A stretch of 64,000 nt of DNA from Clostridia bacterium (lineage in GTDB: Bacteria > Bacillota > Clostridia > Christensenellales > CAG-138): positions 19,135-83,134 of the forward strand of contig JAFWVQ010000058.1 of the NCBI GenBank assembly GCA_017523925.1, read 5' to 3'. The number at the start of each line of letters is the position of its first letter. Position 1 is the first letter of the stretch. Under the pieces are notes generated by a model, which saw only the letters and a program-made list of their open reading frames with translations, searched no databases and was not told where the DNA came from. This document shows positions 7,431 through 16,512 of this stretch, in pieces. The position numbers and the translations under genes were made by a program.

Positions 7431-10400
7431 TCAAAACTCGTTGATGAGTCCGAGCGCATAGCGCATGATCAGGACCGCATCGCCCATGGAGACGGAGCCG
7501 TCGAAGTTTACGTCGCCGGCAAGGAAGCCGTCGCCGGTGAGCGTTTCAAGGCCGAGCGCATGGCGCATTGCAAGCACCGCGTCTGCAACAAGCACGCTGC
7601 CGTTCAGATCGCAGTCGCCGAGCAGATAGGAGGGTTCAGGAGGATTGACGTAGGTAACGCTCACATCGTCGACCCATGCGGTATCGTCGGCGTTATGCAC
7701 GGAGGAATCCTTCTCATAAGCCCACTTGAAGGTGTAGGTGCCGTTTGAGGGTACGGTGTACTCATAGTTCGTCCAGTTCACGGCGCCGTTGATATTGACG
7801 ATTTCGTTGTTGTTGACGTAGAACTTGAGCTTATCGTAGTTGCTCTCGCTGCTGACGGACCAGCTGAAGCTGAGCTTATCGCCCGCCTCGAGAGTCAGCG
7901 CTTCGCTCGTTACGGTCGAGTTCGACGAGTTCACGCCCTGGTTGGTGCTCTTGATGCACACCCTGTTGTCCTTGAACTCAACTACCCAGGGATAGGTGCC
8001 TGTGGTGGTGAAGGCTATGTTGCCGCCCTGTGCGTTCAGCGCCTCGCTGACGGTGGGATAGTCGTTTACGATCACGGTCGTGGTCGCGGTGTAGACCATA
8101 TTGGTGTTGCGGTCGGTCGCGGTCGCCGTAACGGTGGTGGTGCCCTGGTTTACGCCGGTGACGGTCGCCTTGAGCAGGCCGCCGGTGACGGTGGCGATAT
8201 TCTCATTCGCGCTCGTCCATACGACGTCGAAGCTGTTCGCATTTGCGGGCTCGCGGATCAGATTGAGCTCGCCTGAGAAGCCCTCGTAGATCTCGAGGCT
8301 GTTTGTCTCGAAGCTGACGCCCTCAAGATCGACGGGATCGAGCGAGCCGCCCTCGCCGGCGGTGACGGTAGCGATGATGCTGTTGCCCGCATAGTCGCCG
8401 AGCTTAACGTAGACGGTGTCGCGATTGCCAACGTTGAAGTCGAGAATGCTCGTAGCGCCACGCTGACGCTCCTCAACGCTGCGAGACGCGATTAGCTGCG
8501 TACAGTTCGCATTGGAGTAAACGCCCGCGAAAGCGACGTAGTGGTTATCGGAAACATAGAGTGCAAGATTGCCGTTCTGCATATTCCAGTAAACGACCTC
8601 TGGCTCCTGGATATCTATGGTGACGGGGATCTCCCAGATCGCGTTCTCATTCGCGGCGGGATCAAATTCATCCCAGCTCTGCATGAAACCGGTCATACGG
8701 AGGATAACGCTCGTGCCGTTGGCAAGGCCTCCGCCGTTCCAGGGATCGATGGCGCTTTCTTCGTATGCGCCGACGGGTTCGACCTGCGAGAGCCAGCTGT
8801 TTTCAACGCCCTTGGTCATGAGCGGAATGTCCTTGACGTAGAGCTGTGCGCCGGTCTGCGCGTTGAGCACCTCATAACGGAAGGTCTCGCAGTTGCGCAA
8901 GAGATAGGTGCGAACGTCGTCTATCGCGTCCATAACGCCGTCGTTGTTCGGGCTGATGGAGGCACGATCGAAATAGAAATCGGTGGTGGTGCCGAAGGGG
9001 TTGACGCCGAGGAGCTTATCGCCCGCCTTCGCGGTGTTCACGCCCCATTCCGCGGGAAGCGTGTTGGTGTGCAGATAGGTGTCGTAGTAGTATTCGCGAT
9101 CGAATACCGCCGCCTTCTCCCAGTCGCCATAGAAGCCGAGGAAAGGAACGGAGAGATCGACGGTGCCGTCAAGGGTGATGAAGCCCTCAATGTAGGCGCC
9201 GTTGGGGAAACGCTCGTTGAGATACGATGCATAGGGGCTTACGTTGATCGTAACGTTGACGGTCGTTCTGCCGTTCGCGGGAACGGTGACGGTATTCGGC
9301 TTGGTCACGGTCACGTTATTAGTGATGTTCAGCGCAGAATCCGTCATACAGTAGAGCTGCTGACCGCCGATGATCTTGAGCTGTGTGCTCTCGGTAAGAA
9401 CATAGGGGTTTACGGTGTAGGTGAGCGCGGTGTTGCCGAAGTTCACAACGTCGAAGCTGAGATTGAATATGCCGGTATAGCCGTCATCATCGCCAAGTTC
9501 GAGTTTGGGACGCATCTGTCCGGGAACCTCGATATATGCCTTGGTGCTGATCGCAGCGGTGAGGTCGGCCTGACCGGCACCCTGTGCGCGAACGAGGTAG
9601 GGAGTGCCGACCGATTTGGATGGAACGGCGGTGCTCATAAGAAGCGTGTTGACCATACGCATCTTCTGGGTCTCATTGAGATTGGGGAAGTTGGCGTTTA
9701 CATACTGGTTCACAAGCGCCATACCGCCCGCAATATGCGGGGTCGCCATGCTCGTGCCGCTCTTGCTGCCGTAGTTGCCGCCGGAATAGGACGAGTCGGT
9801 CGCCGCGTTGATATTGTCGCCGGGCGCCATGATCTCGGGCTTGATCCTAAGATCGGAGGTGGTGCCCCTGCTGCTGAAATAGGTAACGGAAGCAGCCGCG
9901 CTGTCTGAGCTTGCCGCAACGGAGAGCGAGCCGGGATTGGTGCCGGGGGTGGAGGTGAGGCCGTTATCGATATTCAGCGTGGGAGTGTTGCTTGAATAGT
10001 TGTTGCCCGAGCCGGTGGTGCCGCTGTTGCCGGAGGCGACCGCCACGTTCACGCCGTGCTGAGCAAGCAGAGCGTATGCGGCGTTCATATCCTCGTCCTC
10101 CTCGGTAAAGCCGCAGTCCGCGCCGAGACTCATGTTTACGGCATCAACTTCGAGATATGCGCAGTCCTCGAGCGCCGCCATAATTGTGGACCATTCGGCT
10201 CCGCCATTCTGGAACACCTGCATGGTGACGATCTGCGCGTTGTACGCAACGCCCCTTGCGCTGTTGTCGTTGCCGGCGCAGATGGAGCTTACGTGGGTGC
10301 CGTGGTCGCTGCGCGCATCGGAATGGCCTACGTCGAGACTGCCGGCGTAGTAGTTGAAGGTGTACGGAAGCTTTGCGCTGTAATAGAGCTGGCTGCCGGT

Positions 10401-11093
10401 GAGGGTGCCGTTGTAGCGCTGCTCGGCGCAGAGATCGTATTGATCGAGAACGCTCTGGATGCCCGCCGCGGTGAAGTGCGGATCCTGCGGCGCAGTTGCA
10501 AAATTGGGATGGTTCGTTTTGATGCCGGTGTCGATGACAGCGATGGTCTGACCCTGGCCGGTGTAGCCGAGCGCCCACATATCATCAGCATTGATCCAGC
10601 CGACGGAGGTGCCAAGCCTGTCGTCCTCGCCCTCGGGCTTAACGTCCTCGGGAACCGCATACACGTCGCTGCGGTAGCAGTTCGCAACGCCCGGGATGGA
10701 CTTGATCTCGTCGATCAGGCGATATTCGCCATGGAACGAGAAGCCGTTGAAGAGAAGGGTGTATTGATAGTCGACCTTGAAGGAAGCATCCTTCACGAGC
10801 TTGGAAGCGATGGCGGAAATGACCTTCTGCTGCTTCTGCTTGAGCTCGACGGTCAGTTCGGCGGAGCGGGCGTCCCTGACGCTCATGCGCGCAAGAACGG
10901 GCTCTCCCTCGAGCTTGACGATGATTGGAACGATCTCACTCGGATCGGTCACGACCGGGCGGGAAGCTTCCTGCGCTTTTTGCGCATCCGCATCGGCGTT
11001 CACGCTGCCTGTGTTTGCCTTGAAGGCAAGCGCGGAGAACGCCATTGCCGCGATCAGCGCGATCGCGAGCATACGCTTTAGGGTTTTCTTCAT
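7431..11093 (-). CDS. Secreted S8 subtilisin-like protease with dockerin
   Basis: The 1220-residue protein starts at the ATG after GGAGGAAAAAC. It has a signal peptide (1-24) and an I9-type propeptide (about 50-145). The S8 catalytic domain has Asp188 (V-I-D-T-G), His264 (D-H-G-T-H), the oxyanion Asn356 (S-G-N-S-G) and Ser448 (G-T-S-M-A-T-P-H), so the triad is intact. Beta-rich domains follow (520-890), then a Big2-like domain (about 905-1000). A module of the ALNxxGGxIxF type (about 1005-1150) is like those in the protein at 34-2154. The last 55 residues are a dockerin pair. It probably degrades protein outside the cell while anchored to a cohesin. Its promoter is at 11207-11235. Confidence 0.93.
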   Translation of the reverse strand: MKKTLKRMLAIALIAAMAFSALAFKANTGSVNADADAQKAQEASRPVVTDPSEIVPIIVKLEGEPVLARMSVRDARSAELTVELKQKQQKVISAIASKLVKDASFKVDYQYTLLFNGFSFHGEYRLIDEIKSIPGVANCYRSDVYAVPEDVKPEGEDDRLGTSVGWINADDMWALGYTGQGQTIAVIDTGIKTNHPNFATAPQDPHFTAAGIQSVLDQYDLCAEQRYNGTLTGSQLYYSAKLPYTFNYYAGSLDVGHSDARSDHGTHVSSICAGNDNSARGVAYNAQIVTMQVFQNGGAEWSTIMAALEDCAYLEVDAVNMSLGADCGFTEEDEDMNAAYALLAQHGVNVAVASGNSGTTGSGNNYSSNTPTLNIDNGLTSTPGTNPGSLSVAASSDSAAASVTYFSSRGTTSDLRIKPEIMAPGDNINAATDSSYSGGNYGSKSGTSMATPHIAGGMALVNQYVNANFPNLNETQKMRMVNTLLMSTAVPSKSVGTPYLVRAQGAGQADLTAAISTKAYIEVPGQMRPKLELGDDDGYTGIFNLSFDVVNFGNTALTYTVNPYVLTESTQLKIIGGQQLYCMTDSALNITNNVTVTKPNTVTVPANGRTTVNVTINVSPYASYLNERFPNGAYIEGFITLDGTVDLSVPFLGFYGDWEKAAVFDREYYYDTYLHTNTLPAEWGVNTAKAGDKLLGVNPFGTTTDFYFDRASISPNNDGVMDAIDDVRTYLLRNCETFRYEVLNAQTGAQLYVKDIPLMTKGVENSWLSQVEPVGAYEESAIDPWNGGGLANGTSVILRMTGFMQSWDEFDPAANENAIWEIPVTIDIQEPEVVYWNMQNGNLALYVSDNHYVAFAGVYSNANCTQLIASRSVEERQRGATSILDFNVGNRDTVYVKLGDYAGNSIIATVTAGEGGSLDPVDLEGVSFETNSLEIYEGFSGELNLIREPANANSFDVVWTSANENIATVTGGLLKATVTGVNQGTTTVTATATDRNTNMVYTATTTVIVNDYPTVSEALNAQGGNIAFTTTGTYPWVVEFKDNRVCIKSTNQGVNSSNSTVTSEALTLEAGDKLSFSWSVSSESNYDKLKFYVNNNEIVNINGAVNWTNYEYTVPSNGTYTFKWAYEKDSSVHNADDTAWVDDVSVTYVNPPEPSYLLGDCDLNGSVLVADAVLAMRHALGLETLTGDGFLAGDVNFDGSVSMGDAVLIMRYALGLINEF

Positions 11094-11206
11094 GTTTTTC
11101 CTCCGATTCTTTATTATCTCCATCCGCATTGCGGATCGAAATCAAAGTGTTTGTTGAAAAATTCGGGGTACCGTTCCTTTCGATAAGCCGTCTGTTTCCG
11201 TTGCAG

Positions 11207-11235
11207 ATTATATCATATTTTTGCCTTTAACACAA
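11207..11235 (-). promoter_or_regulatory. Promoter of the dockerin subtilase
   Basis: On the minus strand TTGTGT and TATAAT are separated by 17 bases, leaving a 5' leader of about 110 bases before the start codon. Confidence 0.6.
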
Positions 11236-11377
11236 CAAGCTAATGCGTGAAAAGTTTTTTATATTTATGATCGGAGGCCGAAATGGATACGACTGAAAAA
11301 ACGAGATCGAATATGAAGCGCACGAGGCGAAGCTCGGCTCCAACGCGCCGCTGCCGCGCATTTTTCCGCTGTTCACT

Positions 11378-12793
11378 GTGCTTGCGGCGCTGATGCTGAT
11401 GCCGCTTCTTTCCTGCGCGATAACATGGAGCATGCCGCCCGAGCCGACGGCGGAGCATTCTTCGCCCGACTCCGCTGATAGCGCCGTCTCCCCCGCTATC
11501 CCCGATGCATTTGCTTCGCCCGCGCCGGATTCGGTGCTCACCGGGCGGCTGTTCAAGAGAACCTTTGCGGACGGCACCCGAATAATGGGCGTTGACGTAG
11601 GCGGTATGACGCGCGACGAGGCGAGGCGCGAGCTGAATACGGCGGTTGAGGCGGAGAGCCGCGCTTACGAATGCAGGCTGAGCTGCGGTGACGGGAGCCT
11701 TAGCTTCACGAGCGCGGATATGACGATAGGGAACGATCTTGACGAGGTGCTTGATCTTGCGCTTTCAAACGGGAGCGGCAGCTACGAGGTGCGCTTTCTG
11801 CCCGAGGACGGACGAAGGCTTCGCGATGCGATCGAGGCAGGCGCGGCGATATTCGACGAAGCGCCGAGGGAAGCGGAGCTGCTGAGCGCCGCAGCCGTCG
11901 CCGCCGAGGGAAGCGAGCTTATGCGCAACTCGAGATTCGCCGTTACCGCGCCCAAAAGTGGCAGGAGTGTCGACCGCGAGGCCGCCGCCGAGCTGATACT
12001 CTCCGGCGCGAGGGAGGCGGAGCTGCCGTTCATGCCCGTCGAGCCCGAGGGCGCCGTGCCGCCGCTGCCGCAGCGAAGGGCGTTCTTCTCCACTTCATAC
12101 AACAGCCCTTCGCTCTCAACTCAAGGAAGGGTGCATAATATAAAGAAAGCGGCGGCGCTTTTGGATTCGCGCGCGCTCAAGCCGGGCGAAACGCTTTCAT
12201 GCAACGCAGTGCTCGGCGAGAGAACGAAGCAAAACGGCTGGATGAAGGCAACTGCCTTTGCGCTCGGCGGCAGGCAGACCGAGCAGCAGTACGGCGGCGG
12301 GATATGCCAGATAAGCACCACGCTCTACAACTGTGCAATAATGGCCGATCTCGAGGTTCCAAAGCGCACGGGGCATTCGAGGAAGATCAGCTACGCGGAG
12401 GGCGGGCGCGACGCTTCACTGAGCTGGGGCGGCGCGGATCTTGTTATTGAAAACAGCACGGACGAAACGATCTACATATTCATGTGGACGGACGACGAAA
12501 AGAACTGCCTTTGCTGCGAGATCTACGGCGAAGCGTTTCCCGAGGAATACGATGAGATACGCGTTCTGACCGAGCTTATCGAAACGATCGAGCCCGGCGA
12601 ACCGGAGTTCACTACGGATGCGTCGCTGAAGGAGGGCGAATGCGTTACGATACGAAAAGCGATCCGCGGCAGCGTGTATCAGACTTATCGCGAATACCTC
12701 AAAAACGGCACTCCCCTCTCCCGCAAGCGCGAGCCGATAGCAAGGACCGCCTATTTGGCAATACCCGCGCTGTATGCGGTGCCGCTGCCATGA
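11378..12793 (+). CDS. VanW family protein, 5' end frameshifted
   Basis: From the GTG at 11378 the frame encodes 471 residues. A hydrophobic segment is at the start, then a Ser/Pro-rich linker. A putative PG-binding-4-like region follows (about 65-220). The VanW domain (about 235-375) contains Y-G-G-G-I-C-Q-I-S-T-T-L-Y-N. A short C-terminal beta region ends the protein. VanW proteins are membrane-anchored cell-envelope proteins of unclear activity. The GTG has no ribosome site. A good one (GGAGGCCGAA) stands before ATG 11283 in another frame; one extra A in the A6 run near 11298 would join the two and give a normal cytoplasmic N-terminus plus membrane span. The real gene is probably 11283-12793. 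Confidence 0.82.
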   Translation: MLAALMLMPLLSCAITWSMPPEPTAEHSSPDSADSAVSPAIPDAFASPAPDSVLTGRLFKRTFADGTRIMGVDVGGMTRDEARRELNTAVEAESRAYECRLSCGDGSLSFTSADMTIGNDLDEVLDLALSNGSGSYEVRFLPEDGRRLRDAIEAGAAIFDEAPREAELLSAAAVAAEGSELMRNSRFAVTAPKSGRSVDREAAAELILSGAREAELPFMPVEPEGAVPPLPQRRAFFSTSYNSPSLSTQGRVHNIKKAAALLDSRALKPGETLSCNAVLGERTKQNGWMKATAFALGGRQTEQQYGGGICQISTTLYNCAIMADLEVPKRTGHSRKISYAEGGRDASLSWGGADLVIENSTDETIYIFMWTDDEKNCLCCEIYGEAFPEEYDEIRVLTELIETIEPGEPEFTTDASLKEGECVTIRKAIRGSVYQTYREYLKNGTPLSRKREPIARTAYLAIPALYAVPLP

Positions 12794-13138
12794 TATGGGT
12801 GACAAGGTACAATAGCTTACGATAAATTCAATTGATACTGCTAAGCCAGCAAAGAGATATGCCAAGCTCGAACTGATTGGTAAAATGGTGTTTGACGTGC
12901 AAATTTCCACTAATTTGGTTCAGATCAACTATGGAAAAAGGAGTTCCTCTCTTTCTCCATGCTGATTCGCCGATCCATTTACCCTTTAATATGGCAAAAC
13001 CCGCTAAAACGCGGGCTTTGTCAATGGTCAGGCGGAGCGGTTGCCCGCTCCGATATCAGGTCGATATGCAGGAATGCGTTTTACAAGCTCAGCAAAATGC
13101 CAGATCGCGCGCTCCGGTTGCGGCTGATGCCGTTTTTA
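12794..13138. other. Intergenic region with a possible gene relic
   Basis: This 345-base stretch is more AT-rich than its neighbours and holds no gene I recognise. A plus-strand open stretch of about 48 codons at 12823-12970 reads like protein (A-K-L-E-L-I-G-K-M-V-F-D-V-Q) but lacks a start and may be a relic. A hairpin at 12998-13020 (CCCGC/GCGGG followed by CTTT) may end plus-strand transcription. Confidence 0.4.
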
Positions 13139-14110
13139 TCAGATGCCGAGCGCAAAGCGGGCGATCAGGATCGCGTCCGTGATCGAGACCGAGCCGTCGC
13201 CGTTCACGTCGAGCATGGCTGTATTCTGCGGCGCATTTTCGCCCATCGCGGCGCGCAGAGCGAGCACGGCATCGGAAATGCCGATACTGCCGTCGCCGTT
13301 CGCATCGCCGCCGAAGCAGGCAACAAGATTTGCGCCGTTTGTTACTGAATACTCCCGGCTTTCGCTGACGAGCACGCCGCCATCGAACCAGCCCACGAAG
13401 CTTTCGCTCTCCGAAGCGCAAAGCGTGAACGCCTCGCCCTGCTGCGCATCATAATTCAGCTCGCAGATCGTGCCGCAGCCGAACACACTTGCATATAGGG
13501 GTTCGGAGAATGCGGCGGGCCGGACGGCTATGCGCTCGAAGGCGGCTTCATTTCCCGTTATCTTTTCAAGCTGCGGGCAATTGAGCGCGGAAAACTCGGT
13601 GCAGAAAGGCTGATAGCCGATATCCGCCGTTTTAAGTCTTTGGCAGCCGTCAAGGATAATCTGCGTGATATGGGTGCTGTTCCTGTGGCGGTTTTCAAAA
13701 AGAATGAAGCTCGTTCCCGCAAGATCGAGCGGACCGTACAGATCGGGGCAAACGGGATAATCCCAATCGTCCCAGGCAAGGGTTTGCCCGGTATACGGAT
13801 CGTAAACCTCGCCGTAAACCCAAATGCCGAAGCTGAGCATGAATTTTCCGTACTCAACGAGCGGAGTGCTCGCGCCGCCGTTATAGCTGCCGCCGAACAT
13901 CGTGCCGGCATCCTCGGGGATATCGACGATATAGCAGGCATCGCCGTTTAGTATGCCATCGGTCGCGGTCGGCTGATTGAAGAAAGCGGTCAGCTTTTCA
14001 ATGTCGGTTTCCGTCCGCGGCTGACTGCCGGCAAGCGCGGAAACGGTGAGCGCGGCTGTAAATACCACCGCAAGCACAAGAGAAACGATTCTTAAAAGCT
14101 TCCTTTTCAT
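13139..14110 (-). CDS. Secreted dockerin protein with LRR-like region
   Basis: The 323-residue protein starts 6 bases after AGGAGG. It has a signal peptide (1-28) and an aromatic-rich domain (40-150). A short leucine-rich stretch follows (about 150-205, with LDGCxxLxxAxI and ALNCPQLEKI motifs). Next is an InlB-B-like beta segment (about 220-265, F-V-G-W-F-D-G-G and S-x-x-Y-x-V-T-x-x-x-x-L). It ends in a two-repeat dockerin (about 268-323, two D-x-N-G-D-G-S loops). No catalytic motif is visible. The layout resembles a shortened form of the LRR protein at 18785-20101. A G10 tract sits near its promoter. Confidence 0.8.
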   Translation of the reverse strand: MKRKLLRIVSLVLAVVFTAALTVSALAGSQPRTETDIEKLTAFFNQPTATDGILNGDACYIVDIPEDAGTMFGGSYNGGASTPLVEYGKFMLSFGIWVYGEVYDPYTGQTLAWDDWDYPVCPDLYGPLDLAGTSFILFENRHRNSTHITQIILDGCQRLKTADIGYQPFCTEFSALNCPQLEKITGNEAAFERIAVRPAAFSEPLYASVFGCGTICELNYDAQQGEAFTLCASESESFVGWFDGGVLVSESREYSVTNGANLVACFGGDANGDGSIGISDAVLALRAAMGENAPQNTAMLDVNGDGSVSITDAILIARFALGI

Positions 14111-14474
14111 AAGAACCTCCTTATAGATTTTGCTTAGACTGTTTGATATTCGGATACATGGTTCTTTTAGTTATATCCACTTCGAGGTCGGCTCGAATGG
14201 CTCTATCCTGCCAAGCTTGACTTGGCTTCGTTCGGTAACATTATATCATTTACAGGCATTGTTTTCTACCCCCCCCCCGAAAAAATATATTGCTTGTTTT
14301 TTCTATATTATCCGCATTTTTCTCCACCCTTCCCCACTTTATGCGTTCGGCGTGCCGTTTCAGGCTGTTTTCGGGCTGTTTTCCGTCTAAAACCATATAA
14401 AAATCGGAGCGGTCTCCCACTCCGATAAAAGTTTTATAATGAACTGCCCTTCCGTTTGTTAAAAACAAAGCTTC
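14111..14474 (-). promoter_or_regulatory. Promoter region with a G10 homopolymer
   Basis: On the minus strand TATAAT (14240-14245) is preceded after 17 bases by a weak -35 (TAGAAA, 14263-14268). Directly upstream of that -35 is a run of ten G (14269-14278). The rest of the 364 bases is AT-rich and contains no gene. The terminator of the next gene lies at 14398-14426. Confidence 0.5.
14398..14426 (-). terminator. Terminator of the GLUG-repeat dockerin gene
   Basis: On the minus strand ATCGGAG pairs with CTCCGAT around a 10-base loop, followed by TTTTTA. It lies about 50 bases after the stop. Confidence 0.75.
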
Positions 14475-16124
14475 TTACAGCCCGAGCGCTATGCGCAGAA
14501 TAAGTATCGCATCCGCGACCGAAATCGAGCCGTCGCCGTTCATGTCCGCGTTTTCAAGCACTATCGCGCCTTCGTCGATAAGCCCAAGAGTGAAGCGCAG
14601 AGCGATAATGCCGTCCGCAATATTCACGGTGCCGTTGCCGTCCGCATCGCCCGGGAGCGCGGGTTGGGGCTCGCCGCCCTGCTCATGCGGGTTTCGGATC
14701 AGCTCGGCGTATTCATAATCCTCACTGCCTTCCATCGTCCACACCTCCGCAAAATCAAAGCCTTCGTATGTGGACTCGTTTCGGAGCTGCTCGGCGGTCA
14801 CAGCCTCGGCATAGGGACTCTGCGCACTGCCTTCGATCTCAAGGTAATAGCAATTTACTATACTGTCGCCCATGAAGATGCCTCCGAAGCCGATTATCGC
14901 ATCCGCATCTTCTCCTCCGACAAAGCCCGTTGTGTAGCAGCAGCTTACAGAGCAGCCGTCCTCGCTCGATGCGCCGACGATGCCGCCCATATCCTCAACG
15001 CCACGGACGCTGCCGGTATTGTAGCAGTTATCGATCATTGAGGGGATTATCTCCTCGACGCCGTCAGAGTACTGAACGAACAGGCTCTGCATATTGCCCG
15101 ATATGCCGCCTGCCGCATAAACGTCCGTATAGATTGCGCCCAAGTCGCATCCTTCTACATCGCCGCAGTTCCAGCAAGCCCCAACGAGGCTCCACTGCTG
15201 GGATCCTATAATTCCGCCGACCTGATTGGAGTCGATAACGGAAGCGGTGTTTGAGCTGTACACAAGGTCGGAGTGCCCGGCGCTGCCGGCCACTCCGCCA
15301 ACCTCTTCAACGCCCTGCACGCAGCCATGGTTGGAGCATGACATCAAGCCGGTGCTATGAAGCCTTCCCGCGATGCCGCCCGCTGCGATAACGCCGAATA
15401 CGCTGCCGTAGTTTACGCAGTCCGTTATCATTCCGTATGCATTTCCGACGATGCCGCCTGTGCAGTAATTACCGCTGACCGTTCCGCGATTGGTGCAGCC
15501 CCACACCACGCCGCCGCAATGAATGCCGACGATCGCGCCGACCTCGGAGACGGCGTGGACAAACGAAGCATCCACATTCAGCGCATCGATATAGCCTTCG
15601 CCGAGACAGCCGAATATTCCGAATCCGCTCATTCCGTCCATATCGTCGCGATCGACTGCGTAAGCGCCGTACACCGTGTACCCGTTGCCCTCAAACGCAC
15701 CGTTAAAGGCATGGGAGAGATCGTACTGCTCGTTAAAGCCGTCGTCATCCAAAACCTCCGCCCAGCCGATCGGCGTCCACTCGTTCGCGGGGGCGTTTTC
15801 CTCGCTCCAGCTCTCCCAGCCTGTCGTATCGTTCAGATAGATATCGTTTTCAAGGCTTACATGGAAGCTGTACCAGTCGGGCGCTTCGCCCGAGTTCACG
15901 ATCTGCGCCAGATACGCAAGCTCGGCGCCGTTTGTAACAAGGTAGGGATCATCCTCCGTTCCGCTGCCGCCAGCAAAAGAAGAAGCGATGCTGCCGTCCC
16001 AGATCTCCCCGCTGCGCGGGGCAGAGCTTTCGCTTTTTGCCAGCGCGGTAAGCGGCAGCGCCGCCGCGAACAACAGCGCGCAGGCTGTTAAGATGGCAAC
16101 TGAGATCTTTAGTTTGTTTTTCAT
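14475..16124 (-). CDS. Secreted GLUG-repeat dockerin protein
   Basis: The 549-residue protein starts at the ATG after CGGAGGATTTTTT. It has a signal peptide (1-29). A G-S-G-T-x-D-D-P-Y-L-V segment comes next (about 52-75), typical of the start of right-handed beta-helix or GLUG-type adhesins. About eight imperfect repeats of the form GGIxGxxxxxxxxCxNxGxV follow between residues 160 and 430; these are GLUG-like and cysteine-containing. A linker and a two-loop dockerin (about 485-549) end the protein. It looks like an elongated surface or cellulosome-associated adhesin. No enzymatic residues are visible. Confidence 0.82.
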   Translation of the reverse strand: MKNKLKISVAILTACALLFAAALPLTALAKSESSAPRSGEIWDGSIASSFAGGSGTEDDPYLVTNGAELAYLAQIVNSGEAPDWYSFHVSLENDIYLNDTTGWESWSEENAPANEWTPIGWAEVLDDDGFNEQYDLSHAFNGAFEGNGYTVYGAYAVDRDDMDGMSGFGIFGCLGEGYIDALNVDASFVHAVSEVGAIVGIHCGGVVWGCTNRGTVSGNYCTGGIVGNAYGMITDCVNYGSVFGVIAAGGIAGRLHSTGLMSCSNHGCVQGVEEVGGVAGSAGHSDLVYSSNTASVIDSNQVGGIIGSQQWSLVGACWNCGDVEGCDLGAIYTDVYAAGGISGNMQSLFVQYSDGVEEIIPSMIDNCYNTGSVRGVEDMGGIVGASSEDGCSVSCCYTTGFVGGEDADAIIGFGGIFMGDSIVNCYYLEIEGSAQSPYAEAVTAEQLRNESTYEGFDFAEVWTMEGSEDYEYAELIRNPHEQGGEPQPALPGDADGNGTVNIADGIIALRFTLGLIDEGAIVLENADMNGDGSISVADAILILRIALGL

Positions 16125-16422
16125 AAAAAATCCTCCGTAGTTTTGTTTATTGCGGTGGAAAGGGGCGCTCTCCCTTAACAATCAATGGTATCAAGGAGAT
16201 ATGACCGGTAAGTATCTACGCATTTATTATATCATGTCTCCGTGTGCTTTTCCACCCCCGAGAAAACGATCTGTTTCGAAGGTGCTGACGAAATAGGAAA
16301 ACGAATTATGAATAATGATTGGTTCCGACTGAATCCCCGGGGGATTTCCCGCGCTTATTATTCATTCGACAGCGTTTATCGCTTTCGCGCATTTGCATCG
16401 AAAAAGAATTTCCCTGCGGGGG
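16125..16422. other. Intergenic region upstream of htpG
   Basis: No gene is seen. It holds the minus-strand -10 (TATAAT) of the GLUG-repeat gene near 16227 and a degenerate copy of the dispersed palindromic repeat at 16308-16366. Confidence 0.5.
16308..16366 (+). repeat. Dispersed palindromic repeat, copy E (degenerate)
   Basis: Ends ATGAATAAT and ATTATTCAT are perfect 9-base inverted repeats. The centre is an AATCCCC/GGGGATT-type palindrome. The order of parts matches the four better copies (GAATAATGA, GTT, TGAA, palindrome). Confidence 0.5.
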
Positions 16423-16451
16423 TTGACAAACAATGATGATGGGAGTACAAT
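16423..16451 (+). promoter_or_regulatory. htpG promoter
   Basis: A consensus TTGACA (16423-16428) and TACAAT (16446-16451) are separated by 17 bases, directly upstream of the CIRCE element. Confidence 0.88.
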
Positions 16452-16454
16452 ATG

Positions 16455-16481
16455 TTAGCACTCAAAAGAACAGAGTGCTAA
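16455..16481 (+). promoter_or_regulatory. CIRCE operator (HrcA binding site)
   Basis: TTAGCACTC and GAGTGCTAA form a perfect 9-base inverted repeat with a 9-base spacer, the canonical CIRCE. It covers the start of transcription, so htpG should be repressed by HrcA and induced by heat. Confidence 0.95.
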
Positions 16482-16512
16482 CAATGCAATAAAACCCAAA
16501 GAGGTGAAAGAT

